Part shown: one piece after another, positions 35,153 through 43,116 of the stretch
Layout of the letters: each line of letters begins with the position of its first letter
How positions within the stretch are numbered: the stretch's first letter is position 1
Source: Lachnotalea sp. AF33-28
GTDB lineage: Bacteria; Bacillota; Clostridia; Lachnospirales; Lachnospiraceae
NCBI RefSeq assembly: GCF_003477885.1
Contig: NZ_QUEE01000012.1
Coordinates: 1-61,477 of the forward strand
Reading direction: 5' to 3'
DNA: 61,477 bases
Notes under the pieces: model-generated
The model's database searches: none
The model's input: the letters and a program-made list of their open reading frames with translations, nothing else
What the model was told of the DNA's origin: nothing
Made by a program: the position numbers and the translations under genes

Positions 35153-35442
35153 CCTGGATTAAGTATTACAGGCCAACAGGGGAGTTTATAAAAGTTCCTG
35201 GCAGTGAGGTTCCATGTGTATATACTCTCCATACATTTTATGAAAAAAAAGGGCAAAGAATATATGAAGAAAAAAGGTGGTGCGCATTTTTATCCAGGGA
35301 AAATGCCGATAGAGTCTATGTTCTGTTTTTAAATGCTGATTATTACGACAGCAAAGATTTAATAGATATAGTTCATACAATCCATTTTAATAATGAAAAT
35401 AAATGGAGAATTCACAAAACGTGCGGACAAAAGAAAGTTTAA
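35152..35442 (+). pseudogene. 5'-truncated gene fragment of unknown family
   Basis: A frame open for 96 codons from the end of the MITE to TAA at 440-442, without a start codon. The predicted peptide (VPCVYTLHTFYEKKGQRIYE, then DYYDSKDLIDIVHTIHFNNE) has the look of a folded beta/alpha domain. Its end resembles the tail of DUF4367-type extracytoplasmic domains, but I would not name it. The MITE insertion or a deletion probably removed its 5' part. Confidence 0.4.
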
Positions 35443-35581
35443 TTATCACATTGAACAGGCGGGTATAGAATATCCGGAGAGTGAGGTTAAAGCATATTAT
35501 AGAACAGCGGATGCAATAGATAAAGTGCTGAGATATGGGATGGAATGGGGATTGAGGACAGAGCAGATATTCTGCTGGTAA
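35393..35581 (+). CDS. short hypothetical protein, perhaps a fragment
   Basis: 62 residues from ATG 35393, overlapping the fragment above in another frame. It has no ribosome binding site. The C-terminal half (YPESEVKAYYRTADAIDKVL, then MEWGLRTEQIFCW) looks like real protein rather than chance. It may be the end of another lost gene whose 5' part was in the deleted DNA. Confidence 0.3.
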   Translation: MKINGEFTKRADKRKFNYHIEQAGIEYPESEVKAYYRTADAIDKVLRYGMEWGLRTEQIFCW

Positions 35582-35629
35582 AACCATAAATTACATAGTA
35601 TAATTGCTCTACAGGGTATATGTTGTTCC

Positions 35630-35700
35630 GGTGAGCGCTACACTCGAGGAGTACGCGGCAATAAACTGCGCGCCCCAAGTTCGAGTCCTTTATGTAAAGC
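35630..35700 (+). pseudogene. degenerate tRNA-like sequence
   Basis: It contains a T-loop-like AGTTCGAGTCC preceded by a GC-rich ACGCGGC...GCGCG stem-like part as in tRNA-Asn. A TATAAT lies upstream (35599-35604) and a terminator downstream (35703). The T-stem does not pair and no acceptor stem forms, so it is at best a decayed tRNA gene. Confidence 0.3.
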
Positions 35701-35702
35701 CC

Positions 35703-35738
35703 AAAAGGCCTGTAATCCGTTGGATTACAGGCCTTTTT
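35703..35738 (+). terminator. rho-independent terminator
   Basis: AAAAGGCCTGTAATCC pairs perfectly with GGATTACAGGCCTTTT around a 3-4 nt loop, with one further T. It is a very strong hairpin that follows the tRNA-like remnant. Confidence 0.88.
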
Positions 35739-35796
35739 CAAAAATGAGATGCTAATGATGAGGAAATAAAATGAATATAGTGAATAAAAAATATAA

Positions 35797-35895
35797 AACA
35801 TTGCGGATATTGGAACACATGAGGAATTAATGTCCCGTCCGGGCAAATATGCGGCGATGTGGGAGAAACAGGCGCAGTGGTATGAGCGGTCTTAA
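35797..35895 (+). pseudogene. orphan C-terminal tail of an ABC exporter ATPase (remnant 1)
   Basis: About 32 codons open to TAA at 893-895. The peptide GTHEELMSRPGKYAAMWEKQ, then AQWYERS, is the standard end of ABC exporter ATPase domains. Nothing else of the gene is present. It lies 38 bp upstream of another ABC exporter gene, so a row of exporter genes has been deleted here. A similar tail from a different gene survives at 49550. Confidence 0.8.
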
Positions 35896-35933
35896 GCTTA
35901 GCGTGAAAAGCGCCTGAAAGAACAGGGGGAAAT

Positions 35934-37555
35934 ATGAAAACGAACAGCGGTAAAATGGGCCCAAAAGACCTATTGATTCAATATGTATTTTCGAAAAGAC
36001 TGCCGATTTTTATACTGGCGGCCGTGATGGTACTGGAATTATTTTTCACACTGTTTACGCCGGAAATACTGGGTAACTTCATCAGTTCCGTGGAGAGCCG
36101 GGCAGAAGTGAACTATTTGATAAAGATTGCCGGTATCTATATCTGCTGTGTGATTTTACAGCAGATGATCAATATCTTCAGTATTTTTATGAGTCAGTCA
36201 ATTGGCTGGCAGGCGATCAATGAATTAAAAAATGATATATTGGAACACTTAATGGGTTCAAAAATAGAATATTTTAAATCCGTTCTGCCGGGTGAGATTG
36301 TAGAAAGGATAGAAGGCGATACGGAGCAGCTGCTGGAATTCCTTTCCACGGTTGCGATATATGGTTTTCCGTCAGAAAACTGTATTCGAAATTTTTTGCA
36401 TATATTAATGAGCAGATGGCAAGCACCGAAGATATTGCCGCATGCGGTGCGAAGGGGTTTGTTCTTGTTAAACTAAAAAGAATCCTGGCACAGCTTCTGC
36501 CGGATAAAGTGAGGGCGATTGTGAGGACCAATAATGTCGAGGTGGTTTCCAGCCTGCTGTTTACTATGGCAAACATCCTGGCGTTAGGAATCTCTTCCTA
36601 TCTTTTCATACAGGGAACAATCACTTTGGGGTCTGTTTACGTTATTTTCAAGTATACTGAGATGCTGCGCAGTCCGGTGGAACGGATGGATACGCAAATC
36701 CAGGAATTTTTAAAAGCGAAAAGCTGTATTATGCGCATATATGAGATTTTTGAAATACCGAAGGAGACAGATGAAGGCAGTTTAAGAATTGAAGAAGGGC
36801 GGCTTCTGCCTGTCGAATTTAGCGGTGTGTCTTTCAGCTATAACGGAAACGATCTGATTCTTAAGAATATTTCCTTCCGTTTGGAAGGGGGCTGCAAGCT
36901 TGGAATTATTGGAAGGACAGGCTGCGGTAAAAGTACATTGGTACAGCTTTTGATGCGCTATTATCCGGCTGCGCAGGGCGAGATCCTTGTGGACGGGGTG
37001 AATATCAATGAGTACAGCCTCAAAGAGTATCGGAAAAATATTTCCTTTATTACGCAGGATATCAGCATCATCGGCGGGACCTTCCGGGAAAATCTCCGTT
37101 TATTTGATATGGGCATCAGCGACGCCGAAATATATCAAACGATTGAATGGCTGAATTTGATGCCGTGGTTTTCTAAATTTGAAAACGGCCTTGATACAGA
37201 AATAAATTCCAAAGCAGAGATCTCAGAGGGCGAGGCACAGCTCATTTCAATCGTGCGCGCGCTGATACAGAAATCCAGGATAATCGTGATGGATGAAGCC
37301 ACATCTAAAATCGATCCGTTTACAGAACAGCTGCTGCATCAGGCGTTTGAAAAAATTATGGCTGGAAGAACCTGTATCATAATCGCACACCACCTGCAAA
37401 CGTTGGAATCGGTGGATTATATATTATACCTTGAACAAGGTTCGATCGCCGCGTATGGATTGAGGGAAAAACTGGTTCAGAATACGGAAAGCAAATTTCA
37501 CTCGCTGCTTGAGCAGTCGAAGCTTGGGCAATCGAATCTGGAGGATTGGACATGA
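35934..37555 (+). pseudogene. ABC exporter half-transporter, inactivated by deletion and frameshift
   Basis: ATG 35934 with AGGGGGA upstream. One frame runs to 36476 and a second, in another phase, to 37555. The break is near 36360: the first frame ends in the third membrane region (TEQLLEFLSTVAI), and the second resumes at VRKLYSKFFAYINEQMASTE. Alignment by eye with the partner (37552 plus 44683) shows about 40 residues missing, so this is an out-of-phase deletion of roughly 115 bp, not only a base slip. The ATPase domain is well preserved: GRTGCGKST (Walker A), ISEGEAQL (signature), IIVMDEATS (Walker B with catalytic Glu) and IIAHH (switch His). It would have been the catalytically competent half of a heterodimer. 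Its stop overlaps the partner start by 4 bp. Confidence 0.82.
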
Positions 37556-38083
37556 AAGAGAAAAGGGTAAACACCGCTCGGATGATGTGGGAATTAATCA
37601 AATATAAGCCAGGGCTTTACGCTGCCAATTTCGCCGTATTTTTTGCCATATTTTTAATCCCTGTATTGCCAGGCCTGGTTTACAACGATTATTATACGCG
37701 CCTGGAAAGCAGGGATATCAGCGCAGAAAGCGTCCTGCTCACCATTGCCATCCTGGCCGGGATCTATCTTATACGGGCTCTGCTATTGTATATCGGTGCT
37801 TATACCGATTCCACACATCGGTTTTATGTATGCAACCTGGTCAGATATAATCTGATCTCCTATATTCTCGCCAGACCGGGGGCCTGCCCCTATACCGGTT
37901 CGGCGGGAAGTATCACAAACAGCATCAAAGAGGATGCGAATCAGATAGAAGAATCCATCACGTGGACCATTGATATCATCGGCACTTATACCTTTGCCAT
38001 GCTTGCGGGAATTATATTGCTAAGCATCAACTGGAAGATAACGCTGATCGCGTTCGCCCCATTCTTTGTACTTCTGTTTAGGT
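37552..38083 (+). pseudogene. 5' part of second ABC exporter half, interrupted by the 6.6-kb element
   Basis: ATG 37552 follows CTGGAGGA and overlaps the upstream stop (ATGA). It encodes the first four membrane segments. The frame continues into the inserted element and stops at 38127. Joining base 38083 to base 44683 gives a 1686-bp frame of 562 codons without interruption (…FVLLF-R-YFLVKK…), the usual size of an ABC exporter half. The gene was therefore intact when the element arrived. The remainder is at 44683-45836. Confidence 0.9.
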
Positions 38084-38125
38084 CAGTTTACAAGGAACTA
38101 CACGCAGACTGTGAAACGGGCTGCT

Positions 38126-38179
38126 GACAACAAACGGCGGTATGCTCCCGGAAAGGGCAGCATACCGCCGTTTGTTGTC
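38126..38179 (+). repeat. 21-bp perfect hairpin near the left end of the element
   Basis: Bases 38126-38146 (GACAACAAACGGCGGTATGC...) are exactly complementary to 38159-38179 around a 12-nt loop. It is followed by a second hairpin (CCAAAGGGG/CCCCCTTTGG, about 38186-38207). Such nested stems near the end could block read-through from the disrupted host gene or take part in recombination or transfer; the sequence does not say which. Confidence 0.7.
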
Positions 38180-38656
38180 TGGGGTTTCCAAAGGGGTTCC
38201 CCCTTTGGCACACGACTTTGCTTGCAAAGTGTAGTGTGTTATACGCTCTGTCGGCGTTGCCGTGAAAATACCGTTGCCGCCGGGGAGGGCAATGGCATTT
38301 GAAGCGGCAGGAAAACGGGGCTGTGATTGCGTGGCGTGGAGCCACAAGCGCAGGGCTGGTTTCATCAGCAGACAGGGCGTATATGAATGCCCCCGTCCCT
38401 CGTCCTACGCCGAACTATGGGACAAAGTGTCCCAGACGGATAGCCACACTTACGAAAAAACAGACGGATTTTTCTCTCAAAATTGAAATGGGCGGGAAGC
38501 CATTTTAGGGCTTTCCCGCCTTGATTGCCCATCAGCAAAGACGGGCGATACTGTCAACGGCGGCGCATTTGTGCGCCGTTCATCTTGACCGTTGACTGGC
38601 TCGGCTGGCTTTGCTATTTTCCCGGTAAGTGAGAATGGGAATAGGTATGTATCATA
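38180..38656 (+). other. non-coding left region of the element with hairpins and a doubtful short ORF
   Basis: Nearly 480 bp without a convincing gene. A 69-codon frame (38299-38508) is open but has no ribosome binding site and an odd composition. A terminator-like stem GGCGGGAAGCC/GGCTTTCCCGCC spans 38491-38520, and a small CGGCGCA/TGCGCCG hairpin lies at 38561-38578. Transfer or replication origin functions are possible. Confidence 0.4.
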
Positions 38657-39070
38657 TTATTTTATCATAATTCCATCTGGCAAAATAATATCGCCATCAT
38701 CTCCACTCACATCAAAAAATCCAACCTTGTGTTTTTGAGCTAAACTACGCATAAGTTCATACGCCTCGTCTGCCACCGACCAAGAAAACGCAGCGTAAAT
38801 TACATTATACCCAATACTGTAATCAACCATATGCAACTCCAAATTTTCATCGTCATCAAGAGCATCGTCATTCGGTGCATATTCCCCATTCATGGGCGGG
38901 AATTTTTCTTTCATTTCCATAAACCAGTTTTGTAAAGCCGGAGAAGAAACACTAATCGTTTGGTAATCATGTTCTTCCTCCCATTCCATTTGCTTTTCAT
39001 ACCATGCCATAAACTCTTTTTTTGTGGTAGGTGCTTTTGTTCTCTCAAAAACCATCAAATCATAACTCAT
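38657..39070 (-). CDS. small hypothetical cargo protein, immunity-like in character
   Basis: 137 residues, minus strand. ATG at 39070 has AAAGGAG at good spacing. The acidic soluble protein begins MSYDLMVFE and has no signal peptide or membrane segment. The codon composition is more AT-rich than the Mob and recombinase genes. I do not recognise the family. Size, acidity and its place as cargo recall stand-alone immunity proteins of contact-dependent toxins, which is a guess. The gene lies downstream of the XRE regulator in the same orientation, with 38 bp between them. Confidence 0.65.
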   Translation of the reverse strand: MSYDLMVFERTKAPTTKKEFMAWYEKQMEWEEEHDYQTISVSSPALQNWFMEMKEKFPPMNGEYAPNDDALDDDENLELHMVDYSIGYNVIYAAFSWSVADEAYELMRSLAQKHKVGFFDVSGDDGDIILPDGIMIK

Positions 39071-39108
39071 ATTGATAACTCCTTTCAGATTTCTTGTTTA
39101 TCGCTCTC

Positions 39109-39909
39109 TTATTTTCTCCCCCGCTGTGGGTTCGGATTTTTCAGCAAGTCCGACTTCTGCGCAATCCTTTTCAGCCACTTTCTTTCTTCTTCCGACAGCT
39201 TCCCGTAGTTCAGCTTGAGCCGCTTGCAGATAAACGCCAGCGACGCTTGCTCCGGGTCGCTACCCTCTTTGGCGGTTTCCTCGGCGGTCTGCAAAAAATC
39301 TTCCAGTGGGTTATCCTCCGGGACGCTGAAAAAATCGTCCTTATGTGTTTCCCGCAGGTCGAGGGCTATCTTGTTTATGTCCTGCTGTATCACATAGCGG
39401 CAAAAGCTGTCATCGTCAATATGGGCGGTGACAAGCTGCCGTAACTGCGGGTCAGTCAGGCCGGGATTGTGCTGCTTCATAATCGTTGCGCTCATAATAT
39501 CCACAATGGCATTTGCGCTCTGTATCTGCTTGACTGCCGTTCCGTTCACATAGATTTCAAGGTCAGCCATGAGCCGGGGGAAATCCGGGTGTACCGCCAG
39601 CTCACACAAGAGGGAAGTATCCACCCGCCCACTTTTCAATAGTTCAATCATATCATCACTCAAGCGCAGGTCTGCAAGATCGGCGTTTGGGTGATTTTTT
39701 GTTTTAGAGCGTCCCAGCAGGTAATCAACGGTCACGTCGTAAAACTTCGCCAGCTGGATAAGGGCATGGTGGCTGATGTCTTTGAGATTGTCTCCCTCAT
39801 AACTGCCTAAAGCAGATTTGGAAAGGTGAGTTTCCTCCGCAAGCTGTTCCAGCGTCAGCCCACGCTCCACACGCAGGTCTTTCAATCGTTCTTGTATGGA
39901 AAGTTCCAT
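39109..39909 (-). CDS. XRE-family transcriptional regulator of the element
   Basis: 266 residues. The start at 39909 has AAGGAGGG upstream; the longer frame to 39975 overlaps the next gene. The HTH_XRE domain spans about residues 7-60 (ERGLTLEQLAEETHLSKSAL, then FYDVTVDYLLGR). The C-terminal 190 residues are helical and unassigned. Regulators of this kind occur in many Clostridial mobilizable elements and probably control cargo or excision genes. Its GC content and codon use match the element backbone, unlike its two leftward neighbours. Confidence 0.88.
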   Translation of the reverse strand: MELSIQERLKDLRVERGLTLEQLAEETHLSKSALGSYEGDNLKDISHHALIQLAKFYDVTVDYLLGRSKTKNHPNADLADLRLSDDMIELLKSGRVDTSLLCELAVHPDFPRLMADLEIYVNGTAVKQIQSANAIVDIMSATIMKQHNPGLTDPQLRQLVTAHIDDDSFCRYVIQQDINKIALDLRETHKDDFFSVPEDNPLEDFLQTAEETAKEGSDPEQASLAFICKRLKLNYGKLSEEERKWLKRIAQKSDLLKNPNPQRGRK

Positions 39910-39950
39910 GCTCTCCCTCCTTGTCTGCTTGATAAACTGAAAGTTGTAGA

Positions 39951-40394
39951 TTAGTCCCACACGATTTCCAAACAATTAAAGTTTTCTGGAATTGGTGGTA
40001 CACACGAATAAATATTTAATTCAGATGCCTTTATTGTAATTACTCCGTCAGAGCATAGCCATTCGCAATTTACTAATTTTTCTAATTCCGTAGGCAAAAT
40101 GGTTGTGCAAATCACGATTGAATCTCCTGCAAGAACTAATTCTTCTGCCCCATTGTTTTCTACGATTTCTGTATCATCGTGCAGAGCAACACGCACCCAC
40201 GCTATGTTAGGCATTAACTCAATCTTTTGTAGCATATCCCATATTTCAGAAAGAGTCGGTCGCCCAAATTCCCATTGGTTCGGAGCAATGGAGTCCTCTT
40301 CTGTATTTCCATTGAAAAATTCATCGAGCGTTAGTAATGGAAAACGTTCTTCATTTTCTTCCAATATTTTTTTGAATGTACCCAACTCTATCAT
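39951..40394 (-). CDS. small hypothetical cargo protein, immunity-like in character
   Basis: 147 residues from ATG 40394 (GTG at 40398-40400 is an alternative, closer to the AAAGGAG site). The soluble acidic protein ends IVWD and has no membrane segment. It contains a region VRVALHDDTEIVENNG followed by VICTTILPTELEKL that looks like an alternating beta structure. It is AT-rich compared with the element backbone. The family is not recognised. With the gene at 38657 it brackets the XRE regulator, suggesting an exchangeable cargo slot. Confidence 0.6.
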   Translation of the reverse strand: MIELGTFKKILEENEERFPLLTLDEFFNGNTEEDSIAPNQWEFGRPTLSEIWDMLQKIELMPNIAWVRVALHDDTEIVENNGAEELVLAGDSIVICTTILPTELEKLVNCEWLCSDGVITIKASELNIYSCVPPIPENFNCLEIVWD

Positions 40395-40400
40395 AATCAC

Positions 40401-40774
40401 AATTCTCCTTTCAAATTTCGATTTCCTGTTCCGTCATTTTTATTGTATCACAATTCCGAGAGCATGGAAATAGGCAGTTTTTTTGGCGGATTTCCTACCT
40501 TTCGGATATACGGGACGGGCGGTCATTTAGGTGTAGACTTAGGATAGTTCATCGATGAGCTGCACCTTGAAAACCAAATGACCGTCCGAAAAGGAATACC
40601 CCGGCAGGGGAAGCACCGCAAGGAGCCAACTTCTGGACACTTTGCCCAGAGGTCACTTCGGGACAACTTGTCCCGAAGCTGTGGGGAGCGTGCCAACGCC
40701 GGAACACGCCGCAGAAATGGGGCAGGAAGCCTTTTCGGGGAGAGCGGCAACGGAAAGCAAAATGGAGGAAACAC
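40401..40774 (+). other. intergenic region with 11-bp inverted repeat
   Basis: About 370 bp between divergent genes. The left part is AT-rich and probably holds the leftward promoter. At 40656-40678 an exact inverted repeat CTTCGGGACAA-C-TTGTCCCGAAG occurs, a candidate operator or nick-region hairpin. No gene was seen. Confidence 0.5.
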
Positions 40775-41188
40775 ATGAGAGAGAACCCATATAAACGACT
40801 GCCGCCCATAGAGCGCAAGCAGGACAGTTCCCTTTACCGCATGACACCGGCACAGAGGAAACAGGCAAACGCCCTGATCCGCCGGGAGTGCTGTTGCTGT
40901 GAGGACGGCAACTGCATTGTCCTTGACGATGGGGACACCTGCACCTGCCCGCAGACGGTTTCTTTCTCGGTCTGCTGTAAGTGGTTCCGCTGGGCGGTTT
41001 TGCCGCTGGACGGGACGCTGGAAGCGGAGATTTTCCGGGATAAAGACTTGAAACGCTGTGCGGTCTGCGGCAGAGTGTTCGTCCCCAAATCCAACCGGGC
41101 AAAATACTGCCCCGGCTGTGCCGCCAGAGTTCACAGGCGGCAGAAAACAGAAAGTGAACGGAAAAGGAGGTCTGCTGTGGACAGTTAG
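40775..41188 (+). CDS. cysteine-rich zinc-ribbon protein of the element
   Basis: 137 residues; GGAGGAAAC precedes ATG 40775. It has two cysteine groups: residues about 33-38 (RRECCCCEDGNC) plus CTCPQ and CCKW, and a C-terminal CAVCGRVFVPKSNRAKYCPG zinc ribbon. The tail is basic. Genes of this type accompany RepA and Mob genes in Clostridial mobilizable elements and are usually annotated as cysteine-rich proteins. A DNA- or RNA-binding role is likely but unproven. Confidence 0.75.
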   Translation: MRENPYKRLPPIERKQDSSLYRMTPAQRKQANALIRRECCCCEDGNCIVLDDGDTCTCPQTVSFSVCCKWFRWAVLPLDGTLEAEIFRDKDLKRCAVCGRVFVPKSNRAKYCPGCAARVHRRQKTESERKRRSAVDS

Positions 41189-41299
41189 GAGTGAAAAAAG
41201 CCTTGATTTATCAGGCTTTGCAAGCCCCAAAACGGGGCAGGTGGTATAAAGTATCGCCCGCCCCGGAAAACGGGCTTCTAACTGTCCACAAAACACACT

Positions 41300-41695
41300 A
41301 TGACAAACACGATTTATATTCATCAACCGGAGAAATCGGTCAGCTTCACCCGGCTCCCGAATTTTCTCTTTGAAGCCCCCACATTCAAACCCCTGTCCAA
41401 CGAAGCAAAGGTACTGTATGCCTTTATCCTGCGCCGAACAGACCTGTCCCGGAAAAACGGCTGGGCAGATGAATACGGGCGCATTTACCTCTACTATCCC
41501 ATCAACGAGGTGGTAGAGCTACTCCACTGCGGACGGCAGAAAGCGGTCAACACCCTGCGGGAGCTGCAATACGCCGGACTGGTGGAAATCCAGAAGCAGG
41601 GCTGTGGAAAACCCAACCGTATTTACCCAAAATCCTACGAAGCGGTTCCAAACACCGACTTCAAGAAATCCGGTTATGGAACGCCGGAGGACTGA
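41300..41695 (+). CDS. short RepA-like replication initiator (N-terminal domain only)
   Basis: 131 residues. It starts MTNTIYIHQPEKSVSFTRLP, typical of the RepA_N initiator domain of Firmicute plasmids and elements, with a winged-helix part (FKPLSNEAKVLYAFILRRTD, then VNTLRELQYAGLVEIQ). Full plasmid RepA proteins of this family are usually much longer, so this copy has the N-terminal domain only. It may serve circular-form maintenance or be vestigial. No clear ribosome binding site precedes ATG 41300. Confidence 0.75.
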   Translation: MTNTIYIHQPEKSVSFTRLPNFLFEAPTFKPLSNEAKVLYAFILRRTDLSRKNGWADEYGRIYLYYPINEVVELLHCGRQKAVNTLRELQYAGLVEIQKQGCGKPNRIYPKSYEAVPNTDFKKSGYGTPED

Positions 41696-41823
41696 AAACC
41701 GCACCCCACAAGTACGATAATCAATCCTCTTGAAGTACGAAAATCGGACGGTATATAGAAATACAGAGATAAAAATATTGATTTATATTCTATCCATTCC
41801 CTTCCTATCCGAGATATTTTCTG

Positions 41824-41849
41824 CGGGATTTTCCTGTGGAAAAGTCCCG
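41824..41849 (+). other. imperfect hairpin upstream of the relaxase gene, candidate oriT part
   Basis: CGGGATTTTCC pairs with GGAAAAGTCCCG with one bulge, about 30 bp before the Mob start. MobV origins usually lie just upstream of their relaxase gene. This is positional evidence only. Confidence 0.3.
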
Positions 41850-41878
41850 GAAAGGAACGGAATGGGGAAAGGAGCAGA

Positions 41879-42823
41879 ATGGCACAACACGCAATTTTGC
41901 GGTTTGAGAAACACAAGGGCAACCCGGCAAAGCCGCTGGAAGCCCATCACGAACGGCAGAAAGAGCAATACGCCAGCAACCCCGACATTGACACCAGCCG
42001 GAGCAAATACAACTTCCATATCGTCAAGCCGGAGGGCAGGTACTATCATTTTATTCAAAACCGTATCGAACAGGTCGGTTGCCGTACAAGGAAAGACAGC
42101 ACCCGGTTTGTCGATACGCTCATTACCGCCAGCCCAGAGTTTTTTAAGAAGAAGTCGCCAAAGGAGATACAAGCGTTTTTCCAGAGGGCGGCAGACTTCC
42201 TCATCGGGCGGGTAGGCAGGGAAAATATCGTGTCAGCCGTGGTACACATGGACGAGAAAACACCCCACCTGCATTTGGTCTTTGTCCCTCTGACAGAGGA
42301 CAACCGCTTGTGTGCAAAGGAGATTATCGGGAACAGAGCCAACCTCACAAAATGGCAGGACGATTTTCACGCTTATATGGTGGAGAAATATCCCGACTTG
42401 GAGCGTGGGGAAAGTGCCAGCAAGACAGGCAGGAAGCATATCCCCACCCGTCTGTTCAAGCAGGCGGTCAATCTCTCCAAACAGGCAAGAGCCATTGAAG
42501 CCACGCTGGACGATATTACCCCGTTCAACGCCGGAAAGAAGAAAGAGGAAGCCCTCTCCCTGCTGAAAAAGTGGTTTCCGCAGATGGAGAACTTCTCCGG
42601 CCAGCTCAAAAAATACAAGGTCACAATCAATGACCTGTTAGCGGAAAACGAAAAGCTGGAAGCAAGGGCAAAAGCCAGTGAAAAAGGCAAGATGAAAGAT
42701 ACGATGGAACGGGCAAAGCTGAAAAGCGAACTGGACAATTTACAGCGGCTGGTTGACCGTATCCCGCCGGATATACTGGCGGAACTGAAACGGCAGAAGC
42801 GGCAGCATGGAAAGGAAAGGTGA
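41879..42823 (+). CDS. MobV-type relaxase (plasmid recombination/mobilization protein)
   Basis: 314 residues; AAAGGAGCAG precedes ATG 41879. The metal-binding motif HMDEKTPHLHLVFVP near residue 122 is the MobV H-x-D-E-x-x-P-H-x-H signature. N-terminal RFEKHKG and IDTSRSKYNFHIV blocks match motif I of Mob/Pre. The C-terminal 80 residues form a coiled coil. It should nick the element's oriT in the circular form and lead the strand into a recipient through a helper conjugation system. Confidence 0.92.
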   Translation: MAQHAILRFEKHKGNPAKPLEAHHERQKEQYASNPDIDTSRSKYNFHIVKPEGRYYHFIQNRIEQVGCRTRKDSTRFVDTLITASPEFFKKKSPKEIQAFFQRAADFLIGRVGRENIVSAVVHMDEKTPHLHLVFVPLTEDNRLCAKEIIGNRANLTKWQDDFHAYMVEKYPDLERGESASKTGRKHIPTRLFKQAVNLSKQARAIEATLDDITPFNAGKKKEEALSLLKKWFPQMENFSGQLKKYKVTINDLLAENEKLEARAKASEKGKMKDTMERAKLKSELDNLQRLVDRIPPDILAELKRQKRQHGKER

Positions 42824-43022
42824 TTTTATAAGTACCACTATCAGATACAAAAAGGAAACGGAAGTCGTGACTTTTCAAGGCAGGGAAATCACGCTGGAAA
42901 ACCTCTCCCCGGTGTTCACGCCGGAGCAGGAAGCGGCAAAACGCCGAGAGCTGGAACAGCAGCTTTATGAGGTGTTCCGCAAGTATGCCGACAAACGGCA
43001 GAGTGAGGAAGCCGGGGCATAA
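42807..43022 (+). CDS. small conserved-looking transposon protein
   Basis: 71 residues, overlapping the relaxase end by 17 bp. ATG 42807 is the only available start and lacks a good ribosome binding site. The sequence (FQGREITLENLSPVFTPEQE, then a charged helix) looks like a real small protein. Similar short genes stand between mob and recombinase in related elements. Function unknown. Confidence 0.6.
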   Translation: MERKGDFISTTIRYKKETEVVTFQGREITLENLSPVFTPEQEAAKRRELEQQLYEVFRKYADKRQSEEAGA

Positions 43023-43116
43023 GGTTTTCCAAAGCCATCGTTGATTTGCGGGGCTGCTGGCGGTATAATAAGGCTGTCAGCAGCTCCGTTTCTTTTTTAA
43101 GAAAAGGAGCGACAAT

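Noticed and set aside
35630..35700. Possible functional tRNA followed by a strong terminator.
   Set aside because: T-stem and acceptor stem do not pair and the anticodon arm is irregular; kept only as a degenerate remnant.
38299..38508. 69-codon frame in the left end of the element.
   Set aside because: No ribosome binding site, overlaps other open frames, and lies in a hairpin-rich non-coding stretch; not called as a gene.
40523..41326. 267-codon minus-strand frame in the mobilizable element.
   Set aside because: Antisense to the Cys-rich gene and the region before it; Pro/Phe/Arg-rich composition without a known pattern or start site.
41191..41373. 60-codon frame between the Cys-rich and RepA-like genes.
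   Set aside because: Includes a hairpin-like spacer and overlaps the RepA start in another frame; no convincing start or family.
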